From contig JBKEDF010000053.1 in the NCBI GenBank assembly GCA_047975325.1, forward strand, positions 1 through 64,000: 64,000 nucleotides of DNA. Direction: 5' to 3'. This document shows, in pieces, positions 43,270-51,221 of the stretch. Below the pieces are notes generated by a model. It saw only the letters and a program-made list of their open reading frames with translations, had not been told where the DNA came from and ran no database searches. The DNA is from JBKEDF01 sp047975325 (lineage in GTDB: Bacteria > Pseudomonadota > Alphaproteobacteria > Rhodobacterales > Rhodobacteraceae). Position numbers and translations under genes: made by a program. The number at the start of each line of letters is the position of its first letter. Positions within the stretch are counted from its first letter, which is position 1.

Positions 43270-45870
43270 TCAGGATTGTGCCTTGCCCTCCGGGGGAATA
43301 TTGGCGGGTTCCGGGTTTGTTTTTCCTGCGTCTGACGGGTTTCCGGGTTGATCTGTCCGGGGGGCCTGTCCTGCCGTCACCGTTCCCGGTAATTCCAGTT
43401 TCAAACCGCGTTTTGCCGCGTTTTCCAGGACGGCGGAATGGACTGCGGCATTCCGGCGCATCAGTTCAAGAAAACGCGCCTCATCCAGTGCAAGCAATGT
43501 GCAATGGGTGATTGCCGTCGCCTGTATCCGACGATGGCTACGGGGAATGAGCGACAGGTAGCCGAACATTTCCCCCCTGCCGAGGCGGCTCTTTTGCCCC
43601 GCAGTGACGGTTTCCACTGCGCCGGAGGCAATGAACCAGACCCGCCGCTGCCGTTCATCGCGACGCAGGATCACATCGCCCGGTCCGGCATAGACGGTAC
43701 GCAGCCGCCGTGCCAGCTTATGACGCGGACCTTCCTCCATATCGGCAAAAAGCGGGAAAAGCCGCACGAGTTCCGCCTTCTGCATTGCCAGATCAAGACG
43801 GGGCCGGTCCGAAAGCCGTTTGCGGCGTTCAGAGATCTGTGCGGCCAGCATTGAACGGAGCTCCGGCCCGATCAATCCGTCATCGACAAGCTGATCATAT
43901 TCGCGGTCTTCCAGTTGCAACGTGGTGCGACGGATCAGACGACGCTCCATCTCATCGGCATAGCCGGGATATTGCAGCCGCAGCCCGTCAAGTTCCTTTT
44001 CAACCTCCTCCTGCCGTCGCTGGACCAGTTCATGCAGGAGGTCGGCCACCCTGCGGCCATGGATACGCAGGATCCTGTAATTGATGAAATCATGCAGTTG
44101 CGGCAGGATCAGTCCGACGGTGACGATGATTTCAAACCTGTCCTCATTGAGCCGCGAAAGCCTGCGCGACAGATGCAGCCGGTTATGCATCCATTCCGCA
44201 ATGCGCAGCGCCAGGTTTCCCGAAATTGCGCGCCGCGCGGTGGTGCGATAGCCGCTTCGCCCACCTGCCCGCGTTGCCTCAATCAGGCGATCCGCATCGG
44301 TCAACAGTTTTTCCGCCATCCGGGCGGGGATGACCTGATCACGGAAGATCTGGAGGATCAGTTCACGTTCCTGCCCGGCCAGCGCCACAAGGCCCAGCGT
44401 AATCCGGTCGCGGTCAGGGATTTCATTTTCCACGTCGGCCTTGTCGACGGCCTCATCAAGGCGATTTGCGAACCGTTTTGCCTCATCGCGGACGATTTCG
44501 CGCGACAGGCCGAAATCCCGTGCGGTTTCGGCAACCTGTTCACGTACCGTTTGCAGGGCCACCGCCACAACCTGCCGCGACAATGCCATATCAAGGCGCG
44601 ACAGTTTATCAAGGCCAAGCCTGTGGATCACACTGCGCAGGGTTGTTCCCTGTGCAATCAACGTGAAAAGCGTGAAACCGGTCGCCACGATACCGACATG
44701 GCGCTTCACCTCGGGGGAGACAAGAAGGCTTTCGGTGACGGCCAGGGCCAGGGCAAGCGTAACCGCCCCACGCAATCCGCCCCAGAGGATTGCCACGCGA
44801 TAGGGGCGTTCCACCCTTGGCGAAAGGCGCAGGGTGGACAATAGCGGTAACAGCCCGAACAGGATAACCGCACGGGCAACCAGCGCGGCGATGGCCGTTA
44901 CGCCGATCAGCACGAAATCCCTGGGGTTCAGGTCGGCCATCAGCCGGGGGATCAGGATTGCCGCCAGAACGAAAATTAACCCGCCAGCCCAATAGGCAAG
45001 AAGATCCCATGTGTCGCGCAGCTTGACCGTCGCGGGCGGGGACATGTTTCCGGCGGCCAGCAGATTCACGGTCAGCCCCCCGGCCACCACCGCAACAACA
45101 CCCGAAACGCCGATCTGTTCGGCCAGGATATAGGAAAAATAGGGCAGGGCGATGGTTACCGAAATTTGCCCAAGCGGGAATTCCACCAATCGCTTGACCA
45201 CCCAGAGCGTCAGCAGCGCCAGAACCCAGCCCAGGGCCGCCCCCCCCAGAAGCAACCCCGGAAAGGCCATCAGCGCCTCACCGGTGGAAGGGTCTTCCAC
45301 CCCCATGGAAGAAAGCCCCAGGAAAAGACCGAACAGTGCGATTGCCGCCGCATCATTGAGCAGGCTTTCCCCCTCAACAATCCGTGCCAGCCGTTGCGGT
45401 GCCGGGGTGGACCGGAAGATGGAAACGACAGCGGAAGGATCAGTGGTGGAAACAATGGCGCCGATCAAAAGGCAGGCCGTCAGGGGCATTCCCGCCAGCG
45501 GGAAAAGCGCATAGCCGACAAAGACGGTGGCCACCACAACGGCAAGGACGGCAAGCGTCAGGATTGGGACCCAGTCATCGATCATCCGGCGCAGGTCAAG
45601 CGACAGCGTGACCTGAAAAATCAAGGTCGGCAGAAAGATGTAAAGGAATATGTTCGACCGGATCGGCAGGTTCAGGATTGCCAGGGCTGCCGGGTTCAGC
45701 GCATCTGTCAGATCGGTGCGCCAGAAAAAGGCCGCCCCCGCACCAATGGCGATCCCCATCAGGGCCAGAATCACCGTCTGCGGCACCTTCAACCATTGTG
45801 CCAGGGGTTCACTGAGGCCGATCAGGACAAAGAAGGCGGCAAAGACTGTCAGCAGAACGATCAGATCCAT
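43270..45870 (-). CDS. NhaP-type Na+(K+)/H+ antiporter with C-terminal cNMP-binding-like domain
   Basis: A large, 866-residue CPA1-type antiporter. About 12-13 helices occupy residues 1-~420; ion-site motifs include STTDPSAVVSIFR and EGESLLNDAAAIALFG. Then a ~290-residue helical cytoplasmic region leads to a C-terminal CAP-like domain (about 715-830: LFADMEEGPRHKLARRLRTVYAGPGDVILRRDE and VWFIASGAVETV). The phosphate-binding cassette reads GEMFGYLSLIPRSHRRIQATA, where the usual Glu after FG is Tyr, so nucleotide binding may be altered or lost. It converges on topA. Physiological ion is not resolved. Confidence 0.88.
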   Translation of the reverse strand: MDLIVLLTVFAAFFVLIGLSEPLAQWLKVPQTVILALMGIAIGAGAAFFWRTDLTDALNPAALAILNLPIRSNIFLYIFLPTLIFQVTLSLDLRRMIDDWVPILTLAVLAVVVATVFVGYALFPLAGMPLTACLLIGAIVSTTDPSAVVSIFRSTPAPQRLARIVEGESLLNDAAAIALFGLFLGLSSMGVEDPSTGEALMAFPGLLLGGAALGWVLALLTLWVVKRLVEFPLGQISVTIALPYFSYILAEQIGVSGVVAVVAGGLTVNLLAAGNMSPPATVKLRDTWDLLAYWAGGLIFVLAAILIPRLMADLNPRDFVLIGVTAIAALVARAVILFGLLPLLSTLRLSPRVERPYRVAILWGGLRGAVTLALALAVTESLLVSPEVKRHVGIVATGFTLFTLIAQGTTLRSVIHRLGLDKLSRLDMALSRQVVAVALQTVREQVAETARDFGLSREIVRDEAKRFANRLDEAVDKADVENEIPDRDRITLGLVALAGQERELILQIFRDQVIPARMAEKLLTDADRLIEATRAGGRSGYRTTARRAISGNLALRIAEWMHNRLHLSRRLSRLNEDRFEIIVTVGLILPQLHDFINYRILRIHGRRVADLLHELVQRRQEEVEKELDGLRLQYPGYADEMERRLIRRTTLQLEDREYDQLVDDGLIGPELRSMLAAQISERRKRLSDRPRLDLAMQKAELVRLFPLFADMEEGPRHKLARRLRTVYAGPGDVILRRDERQRRVWFIASGAVETVTAGQKSRLGRGEMFGYLSLIPRSHRRIQATAITHCTLLALDEARFLELMRRNAAVHSAVLENAAKRGLKLELPGTVTAGQAPRTDQPGNPSDAGKTNPEPANIPPEGKAQS

Positions 45871-46073
45871 GCACCGGCCCCATAGCGTTTCGCGGTTCCC
45901 CGAAGCATCGCGGATCCGGAAACGATGTGCCTGACCGGCTCATTCCGCCCCGAAAGGACGCGGATTTCCTTGATGCTGCTGCGAAATTCTTAGCCCCGGA
46001 ATGCCCGGACGACCAGAGCCCTTGCGATCACCTTATGTGACGGGCCGTAACCTTTTGCCATGGCCATGAAGGG

Positions 46074-46103
46074 GGAGGTGCCGCTATTTCATGCGGCGCC
46101 TCC
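46074..46103 (-). terminator. Hairpin downstream of gap
   Basis: GGAGGTGCCGC (46074-46084) pairs with GCGGCGCCTCC (46093-46103), 11 bp with one G-T wobble, loop TATTTCAT, starting 13 nt past the stop on the minus strand. A T tract is lacking, so it might stop RNA polymerase poorly but protect the 3' end. The rest of 45871-46073 between the antiporter and gap shows nothing I recognise. Confidence 0.55.
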
Positions 46104-46116
46104 GATATGGGAAATG

Positions 46117-47118
46117 TCAGATCAGCTTGCCCATCGCAACGGCAGTATCGGCCATGCGGTTGGAAAAGCCCCATTCATTGTCATACCAGCTCAGGATACG
46201 AACCATATTGCCATCCATGACCTTGGTCTGATCGAGATGAAAGATCGAACTATGCGGATCATGGTTGAAATCGGAGGAGACATTGGGTTGGTCAGTGATA
46301 CCCAGGATGCCCTTCAATTTGCCTGCAGCCGCTTTCGTTACCGCTTCGTTCACCTCTTCAACGCTGGTTTCGCGTGCAGCTTCGAAAACCAGATCGACAA
46401 CCGAGACATTGGGGGTCGGAACACGGATTGCGACGCCATCAAGCTTGCCCTGAAGTTCCGGCAGAACGAGCCCGACGGCCTTGGCTGCACCCGTGGAGGT
46501 CGGGATCATGCTCAACGCAGCGCCACGGGCGCGATAAAGATCCTTATGCATCGTATCCAGCGTTGGTTGATCGCCGGTATAGGAATGGATCGTGGTCATG
46601 AAGCCCTTGCTGATACCAATGGCATCGTTCAGCACCTTCGCGACCGGGCTAAGGCAGTTCGTCGTGCAGGAAGCGTTGGAAACAACGAGGTCATCGCCGG
46701 TCAACGTGTCATGGTTCACGCCATAGACGATGGTCTTGTCCGCACCCGAGGAAGGGGCGGAGACGAGTACCCGGCTCGACCCGTTTTCAAGGTGAATCGC
46801 CGCCTTGTCGCGCGCGGTGAAGATACCGGTGCATTCCAGCACGATATCGACATGGCCCCAGGGCAGTTCCGCAGGGTTGCGAATTGCGCTTACGTCAATC
46901 GGGCCACGACCGACATCGATCGATTTTTCCGTTGTGGTTACCGTTGCGGGAAACCGCCCGTGAACCGAATCGAACCGCAGCAGATGGGCATTGGTTTCCA
47001 CCGGTCCCAGATCGTTGATGGCCACGACCTCAATATCGGTCCGGCCCGATTCGATGATGGCACGCAGGACATTACGGCCGATCCGGCCAAATCCGTTAAT
47101 CGCAACTTTGACGGTCAT
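46117..47118 (-). CDS. gap: Glyceraldehyde-3-phosphate dehydrogenase, NAD-type
   Basis: Type I GAPDH of 333 residues. The Rossmann part KVAINGFGRIGRNVLRA includes the N-terminal NAD loop, and Asp36 in AINDLGP is the residue that normally selects NAD by binding the adenosine ribose. The catalytic Cys151 is in SNASCTTNCL, and SVVDLVFEA together with the C-terminal WYDNEWGFSNRM complete the fold. It is one of a tandem pair with the gene at 47369-48370; the two differ at position 36. Transcribed on the minus strand, with a LacI-type palindrome 44 nt before the ATG. Confidence 0.95.
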   Translation of the reverse strand: MTVKVAINGFGRIGRNVLRAIIESGRTDIEVVAINDLGPVETNAHLLRFDSVHGRFPATVTTTEKSIDVGRGPIDVSAIRNPAELPWGHVDIVLECTGIFTARDKAAIHLENGSSRVLVSAPSSGADKTIVYGVNHDTLTGDDLVVSNASCTTNCLSPVAKVLNDAIGISKGFMTTIHSYTGDQPTLDTMHKDLYRARGAALSMIPTSTGAAKAVGLVLPELQGKLDGVAIRVPTPNVSVVDLVFEAARETSVEEVNEAVTKAAAGKLKGILGITDQPNVSSDFNHDPHSSIFHLDQTKVMDGNMVRILSWYDNEWGFSNRMADTAVAMGKLI

Positions 47119-47161
47119 GCAAGGCTCCTCTCTTTACGGGCGGTTCTGAAAACCGGCCCGC

Positions 47162-47175
47162 CGCTAGCGCTAACA
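47162..47175 (-). promoter_or_regulatory. LacI-type operator half/palindrome upstream of gap
   Basis: The 14-mer CGCTAGCGCTAACA has the perfect palindromic core TAGCGCTA and a right half CTAACA; read on the gap strand it is TGTTAGCGCTAGCG, three bases short of TGTTAGCGCTAACA. It lies about 44-57 nt before the gap ATG. The same TGTT-type pattern occurs twice upstream of the second gap (48454-48486). Confidence 0.5.
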
Positions 47176-47216
47176 TCGCGAAATACGCGAAGAAATCAAG
47201 CACAGCATAGCGCCAT

Positions 47217-47360
47217 TCAGCGCCAGAAGGCCAAATATTCGATGAATACGGCAAATTTCCGCATCAGGAAGAGGGACGTCGCCCCGTCATTGAACAGATG
47301 ATCCCCAACTATGGCCACCAGGATCAGCAGCCCGAAGATAAGGGCAAACCTGTTGCTCAT
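47217..47360 (-). CDS. Small single-pass membrane protein between the two gap genes
   Basis: A 47-residue protein, MSNRFALIFGLLILVAIVGD at the start, with one strong transmembrane helix (residues 5-20) and a C-terminal basic-aromatic end (MRKFAVFIEYLAFWR). The perfect Shine-Dalgarno AAGGAG lies 7 nt before the ATG and begins at the stop codon of the upstream gap, so it is coupled to that gene. Coding is supported by RBS, hydrophobic pattern and position. It does not match a family I know; small proteins at this place occur in other Rhodobacterales as far as I recall. Confidence 0.7.
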   Translation of the reverse strand: MSNRFALIFGLLILVAIVGDHLFNDGATSLFLMRKFAVFIEYLAFWR

Positions 47361-47368
47361 CGCGCTCC

Positions 47369-48370
47369 TTACTGAAGGAGCCGCCCCATTGCCCCGGCCA
47401 CATCGGCCATACGGCAGGAAAAGCCCCATTCATTGTCATACCATGCCAGCACCCGGACCGAACGGCCCACGACCTTGGTCTGGTCCGGCGCAAAGATAGA
47501 GGAATGGGGCGTGTGATTGAAGTCAATGGAGACTTTCGGCTCATCATCATAGGCCATGACCATGCCCATATAGCCCGAAGCCGCCTCGCGCACGATTTCG
47601 TTGACCTCCTGTTCCGTTACCGATTTTTCGGCAATGAAGGTAAGATCCACGGCGGAAACATTGGGGGTCGGAACCCGGATTGCACTACCATCAAGCTTGC
47701 CCTTGAGTTCGGGCAGGACCTCCCCCAGGGCGCGGGCCGCACCGGTTGAGGTGGGGATCATCGCCATGGCCGCAGAACGCGCGCGGTAAAGGTCACCATG
47801 ACGCCGGTCAAGCGTTGGCTGATCGCCGGTATAGGAATGGATCGTGGTCATGATCCCGCTTTCGATCCCGATTGCGTCATTCAGCACCTTGGCCAGGGGC
47901 GCCAGGCAATTTGTCGTGCAACTTCCGTTGGATACGACCTGATGCTCAGATTTCAAAGCACGGTGGTTCACCCCGTAGACAACCGTCTTGTCCACGTTCC
48001 TGGCAGGGGCCGAAACCAGCACCCGCTTGGCCCCCCGGCCCAGATGTACCGCAGCCTTGTCGCGTTCGTTGAATTTCCCCGTGCATTCAAGCACGACATC
48101 GACGCCATCCCAATCCAGGGTTTCGGGATCGTAGCTCGACATCACGCGGATCGGTCCGCGCCCGAGGTCAAGGCTGTTGCCCGATACCCGAACCGTTCCG
48201 GCAAAGCGGCCATGGACCGAATCGTATTTCAGAAGATGGGCGTTGGTTTCGATAGGGCCGGTCGCATTGATCGCCACCACCTGAACATCGTTGCGCGCAC
48301 TTTCGGCGATATGGGCCAGGGTACAGCGGCCAATCCGGCCAAATCCATTGATGCCAACGGTAATCGTCAT
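47369..48370 (-). CDS. Glyceraldehyde-3-phosphate dehydrogenase paralogue, NADP-type predicted
   Basis: Second GAPDH, 333 residues, aligned end to end with the gene at 46117. Catalytic Cys151 is in SNGSCTTNCL and the C-terminal WYDNEWGFSCRM is intact, so it should be active. Position 36 is Ala (AINATGP) instead of Asp, and Thr37 follows; loss of Asp at this site is the usual feature of NADP-using GAPDH such as B. subtilis GapB. The ATG at 48370 begins MTITVGINGF; upstream frame to 48862 is not coding. Two LacI-type palindromes lie 84-116 nt upstream. Likely anabolic direction, inferred. Confidence 0.93.
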   Translation of the reverse strand: MTITVGINGFGRIGRCTLAHIAESARNDVQVVAINATGPIETNAHLLKYDSVHGRFAGTVRVSGNSLDLGRGPIRVMSSYDPETLDWDGVDVVLECTGKFNERDKAAVHLGRGAKRVLVSAPARNVDKTVVYGVNHRALKSEHQVVSNGSCTTNCLAPLAKVLNDAIGIESGIMTTIHSYTGDQPTLDRRHGDLYRARSAAMAMIPTSTGAARALGEVLPELKGKLDGSAIRVPTPNVSAVDLTFIAEKSVTEQEVNEIVREAASGYMGMVMAYDDEPKVSIDFNHTPHSSIFAPDQTKVVGRSVRVLAWYDNEWGFSCRMADVAGAMGRLLQ

Positions 48371-48453
48371 AAAATATCTCCCAATGCAGTATTGCGCGGG
48401 TCTTACACAGGTTTTCCCCTTTTTCAAAGGTCGAAAACAACATGTTTTCAGCA

Positions 48454-48486
48454 TGTTAACGCAAACATTCAATGTTAGCGTCAACA
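48454..48486 (-). promoter_or_regulatory. Two LacI-type operators upstream of the second gap gene
   Basis: TGTTAACGCAAACA (48454-48467) and TGTTAGCGTCAACA (48473-48486) are both TGTT-N6-AACA palindromes with CG at the centre, placed 19 nt apart centre to centre. They lie 84 to 116 nt before the ATG of the gap paralogue and 120 nt before the divergent DUF808 gene. The pattern is that of LacI-family operators; a LacI-type central-carbon regulator (CceR) is known in Rhodobacter sphaeroides, but I cannot confirm its motif here. Confidence 0.6.
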
Positions 48487-48605
48487 TGTGTGATCCCTCC
48501 GGCAGCCAATTTGCGGCAAGCGCCGAAATTTGCGTGGTGCAGGTGGCTTGGCCTCGGCTTGTCTCTCGGGTATCACCGGGATTGCGGGCAGTGAACAGGT
48601 GACAT

Positions 48606-49574
48606 GTGAGCGGACTTCTTGCGCTTCTCGATGATGTGGCGGCCATTGCCAAGATGGCGGCGGCTTCGGTGGATGATATCGCCGCAGCAGCAGCCAAGGC
48701 CGGGTCCAAGGCCGCCGGTGTGGTGATTGATGACGCGGCCGTCACCCCGAAATATGTGACCGGGCTCGATGCCAGCCGTGAATTGCCGATCATCGGGCGC
48801 ATCGCTATTGGTTCGGTGAAAAACAAGCTGATCCTGCTTTTGCCGGGGCTTCTGGCGCTCAATTATTTCCTGCCTCAGGCGATTACACCGCTTCTGATGC
48901 TCGGCGGCGGTTATCTGTGTTTTGAAGGGGCTGAAAAGATATTCCATGTGCTGGCCCCACATGCCGATGCGGAGGTCGAAAAGGACCTGTCTCCGCGCGA
49001 TCCCGCGCATCTGGAAGAAGAAAGGGTCGCAGGCGCGATCAAGACCGATTTTATCCTTTCGGCCGAAATCATGACGATTTCACTGGCGGCCATCCCTGAA
49101 ACGAACCTCGTGACAGAGGCGATTACGCTTGGCGTGGTGGGGATTTTCATCACCGTCGCCGTATATGGCAGTGTCGCGTTAATCGTGAAGATGGATGATA
49201 TCGGACTGCATCTTGCCGGTAAGCCGAATGTGGCGGTCCTGCGTGCCTTCGGGCGCGGGCTTGTGGCTTTCATGCCGGTCTTCCTCAAGCTGCTTTCCAT
49301 TGTCGGAACGGCGGCGATGCTCTGGGTTGGCGGCTCGATCATAATTCACGGGCTTGAAGTGCTCGGATGGTCCTGGCTTGGCCATGCCATTGAAGGTGTG
49401 GCCACGACCGTCGGTCATGGCCTGCCGCACGTTCAGGGGCTGGCCGAATGGCTGGCAAAGGCGGTCATGGACGGGATTTTCGGCTTTGCGCTGGGGCTCT
49501 TGCTGATCCCTGTTGCAACCCGCATCATCGGCCCGTTGATCGGCGCCGTTACGGGCAGGAAAACCACGCATTAA
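48606..49574 (+). CDS. DUF808 (YedI-like) membrane protein
   Basis: A 322-residue polytopic protein of the DUF808 family. It begins SGLLALLDDVAAIAKMAAASVDDIAAAAAKAGSKAAGVV, the typical alanine-rich amphipathic segment, then VTGLDASRELPIIGRIAIGSVKNKLILLLPG. Several helices follow and a C-terminal glycine-rich helix GFALGLLLIPVATRIIGPLIGAV. Function is not known. The start is GTG (48606) in ATGTGAGC; the overlapping ATG is out of frame and immediately stopped. It is divergent from the second gap and converges on mnmA. Confidence 0.88.
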   Translation: MSGLLALLDDVAAIAKMAAASVDDIAAAAAKAGSKAAGVVIDDAAVTPKYVTGLDASRELPIIGRIAIGSVKNKLILLLPGLLALNYFLPQAITPLLMLGGGYLCFEGAEKIFHVLAPHADAEVEKDLSPRDPAHLEEERVAGAIKTDFILSAEIMTISLAAIPETNLVTEAITLGVVGIFITVAVYGSVALIVKMDDIGLHLAGKPNVAVLRAFGRGLVAFMPVFLKLLSIVGTAAMLWVGGSIIIHGLEVLGWSWLGHAIEGVATTVGHGLPHVQGLAEWLAKAVMDGIFGFALGLLLIPVATRIIGPLIGAVTGRKTTH

Positions 49575-49587
49575 AGGGAAAGCTGCC

Positions 49588-50724
49588 TTATCGGCCCTTC
49601 CAGATCCAGCCCCCGCCCAGTACCCGGCTTGACCCGGTTTCGTAAAACACGCAGGCCTGCCCCGGTGAGACGCCTTCTTCGGGGTTCAGCAGTTCCACCA
49701 TGGCCTCACCATCAGAAAGCGGGCGCAGGATTGCTTCGCGGGGGGGGCGGGTGGAACGCACCTTGACGGAAACCGGCCATTCGGCGCACGCGTTCAACGG
49801 CGTATCGCCCAGCCAGTTGATTTCCCGCAAGGGGACAGAACGGGTGGAAAGCGCGGTTTTCGGCCCCACCACCACCCGTTTCGTGTCCGGGTCGAGCTTT
49901 ACCACATAGATCGGATCCTCCAGCCCGCCGATCCCCAATCCCTTGCGTTGCCCAATCGTGTAATGGATGACACCTCGATGTTCGCCCAGAACATTGCCAT
50001 CCATATCCACAATCTCACCGGGATCCGCCGCGCCGGGGCGCAGTTTTTCAATGACGGCGGCATAGTTTCCGTTCGGCACGAAACAGATATCCTGACTGTC
50101 GGGTTTATCGGCCACAGACAGGCCGTATTTTGCCGCCAGGGCACGGGTTTCCGCCTTGGATTCCAGATGTCCCAGCGGAAAGCGCAGATAGGAAAGCTGC
50201 TGGGCCGTGGTGGAGAACAGAAAATAGCTTTGATCACGGGCAGGGTCTGCTGCCTGATGAAGCTCCGGCCCCGCCACACCAAGCTTGCGCTGGATGTAAT
50301 GGCCCGTGGCCATGCAATCGGCGTCAAGATCGTGCGCGGTTGCCAGCAGATCCTTGAATTTCACCCGTTCGTTACACCGGATGCAGGGCACGGGTGTTGC
50401 CCCTGCCAGATAGGCATCGGCAAATTCGTCAATCACCGCATCCTTGAAGATGTTTTCGTAGTCCAGGACATAATGGGGAAAGCCCATGGTTTCGGCCACC
50501 CGTCGCGCGTCATGGATATCGCGCCCCGCACAGCACGCCCCCTTTTTCGCCAGTGCCGCCCCATGATCATAAAGCTGCAGCGTCACCCCCACCACGTCAT
50601 AGCCTTCCTCGGCCAGCATCGCGGCGACAACGGAACTGTCCACACCGCCCGACATCGCCACGACGACGCGGGTTTCAGATGGCGCTTTGGGCAGGCCCAG
50701 CGAATTGAGCGGGCGGTCGAGCAT
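49588..50724 (-). CDS. mnmA: tRNA-specific 2-thiouridylase MnmA
   Basis: MnmA makes s2U34 in tRNA-Lys, Glu and Gln using activated persulfide. The 378-residue protein has the PP-loop AMSGGVDSSV (24-33), Cys117 in PCIRCNE and Cys214 in DSQDICFVPNG as the catalytic disulfide pair, and ATGHYIQR. The C-terminal half contains TIGQRKGLGIGG and the RNA-binding beta barrel. The gene converges on DUF808 and is divergent from sciP. Confidence 0.96.
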   Translation of the reverse strand: MLDRPLNSLGLPKAPSETRVVVAMSGGVDSSVVAAMLAEEGYDVVGVTLQLYDHGAALAKKGACCAGRDIHDARRVAETMGFPHYVLDYENIFKDAVIDEFADAYLAGATPVPCIRCNERVKFKDLLATAHDLDADCMATGHYIQRKLGVAGPELHQAADPARDQSYFLFSTTAQQLSYLRFPLGHLESKAETRALAAKYGLSVADKPDSQDICFVPNGNYAAVIEKLRPGAADPGEIVDMDGNVLGEHRGVIHYTIGQRKGLGIGGLEDPIYVVKLDPDTKRVVVGPKTALSTRSVPLREINWLGDTPLNACAEWPVSVKVRSTRPPREAILRPLSDGEAMVELLNPEEGVSPGQACVFYETGSSRVLGGGWIWKGR

Positions 50725-50847
50725 GGGAAAACCTTCCGGAAGATATCGGGCAATATAGGAAAATGCCGAATAGTCTCAACCCCCGCGCTTCATTCTTGAT
50801 TAAGCCTCTTTGCCCAATCTGTCCCTGGGATGAATGTGGAGTGTGAA

Positions 50848-51126
50848 ATGTATCTCAAGAAAGTGCCGGGCCCCCGGCAGGTTACCTTGCGGGACGGAAC
50901 GATTCTCAATCGGGCGGATCTGCCTGCTGCCGATACGCGACGCTGGGTTGCCAGTCGCAAGGCCGTTGTGGTGCGCGCGGTCGAATCGGGATTGATTTCA
51001 TTGCCCGAAGCGCTGGAACGATATTCCCTTTCCGAAGAGGAGTTCAGTTTATGGCGTGACGCGGTAAAAAAATATGGAGAAAATGGCTTGAGAGTAACTG
51101 CCATCCAAAAGTATAGACAACCTTAG
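50848..51126 (+). CDS. sciP: SciP-type CtrA inhibitor (DUF1153)
   Basis: SciP is a small helix-turn-helix protein that inhibits CtrA-dependent transcription in Caulobacter. The 92-residue protein from the ATG at 50848 begins MYLKKVPGPRQVTLRDGTILNRADLPAADTRRWVASRKA, followed by the HTH ESGLISLPEALERYSLSEEEFSLW. A GGAG lies 7 nt upstream; the frame's other ATG at 50830 adds MNVECE. Identity of the N-terminus and HTH is strong. It precedes ctrA by 95 nt, an arrangement that suggests joint control. Confidence 0.92.
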   Translation: MYLKKVPGPRQVTLRDGTILNRADLPAADTRRWVASRKAVVVRAVESGLISLPEALERYSLSEEEFSLWRDAVKKYGENGLRVTAIQKYRQP

Positions 51127-51221
51127 GTTGATTCCTGAAATTCATTTGGGACGGTAACCGCTGATTAACCATTGCATTGGATTGTCGTTAATAATGGCAA
51201 TTACCGATTTGGAGCTATGAA
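51127..51221 (+). promoter_or_regulatory. ctrA promoter region with CtrA half site and GANTC
   Basis: Within 95 nt upstream of ctrA are a TTAACCAT element (51165-51172), which is a known CtrA half-site form, a TGTCG (51183-51187) like the SciP-preferred element, and a GANTC CcrM methylation site GATTC (51130-51134). No full TTAA-N7-TTAA is present. Together they suggest autoregulation, but each motif is short and could be chance. Confidence 0.45.

Noticed and set aside
45871..46073. Possible structured RNA (6S-like) between the antiporter and gap
   Set aside because: Some inverted segments exist, but I could not fold a long closing stem with the central bubble typical of 6S RNA.
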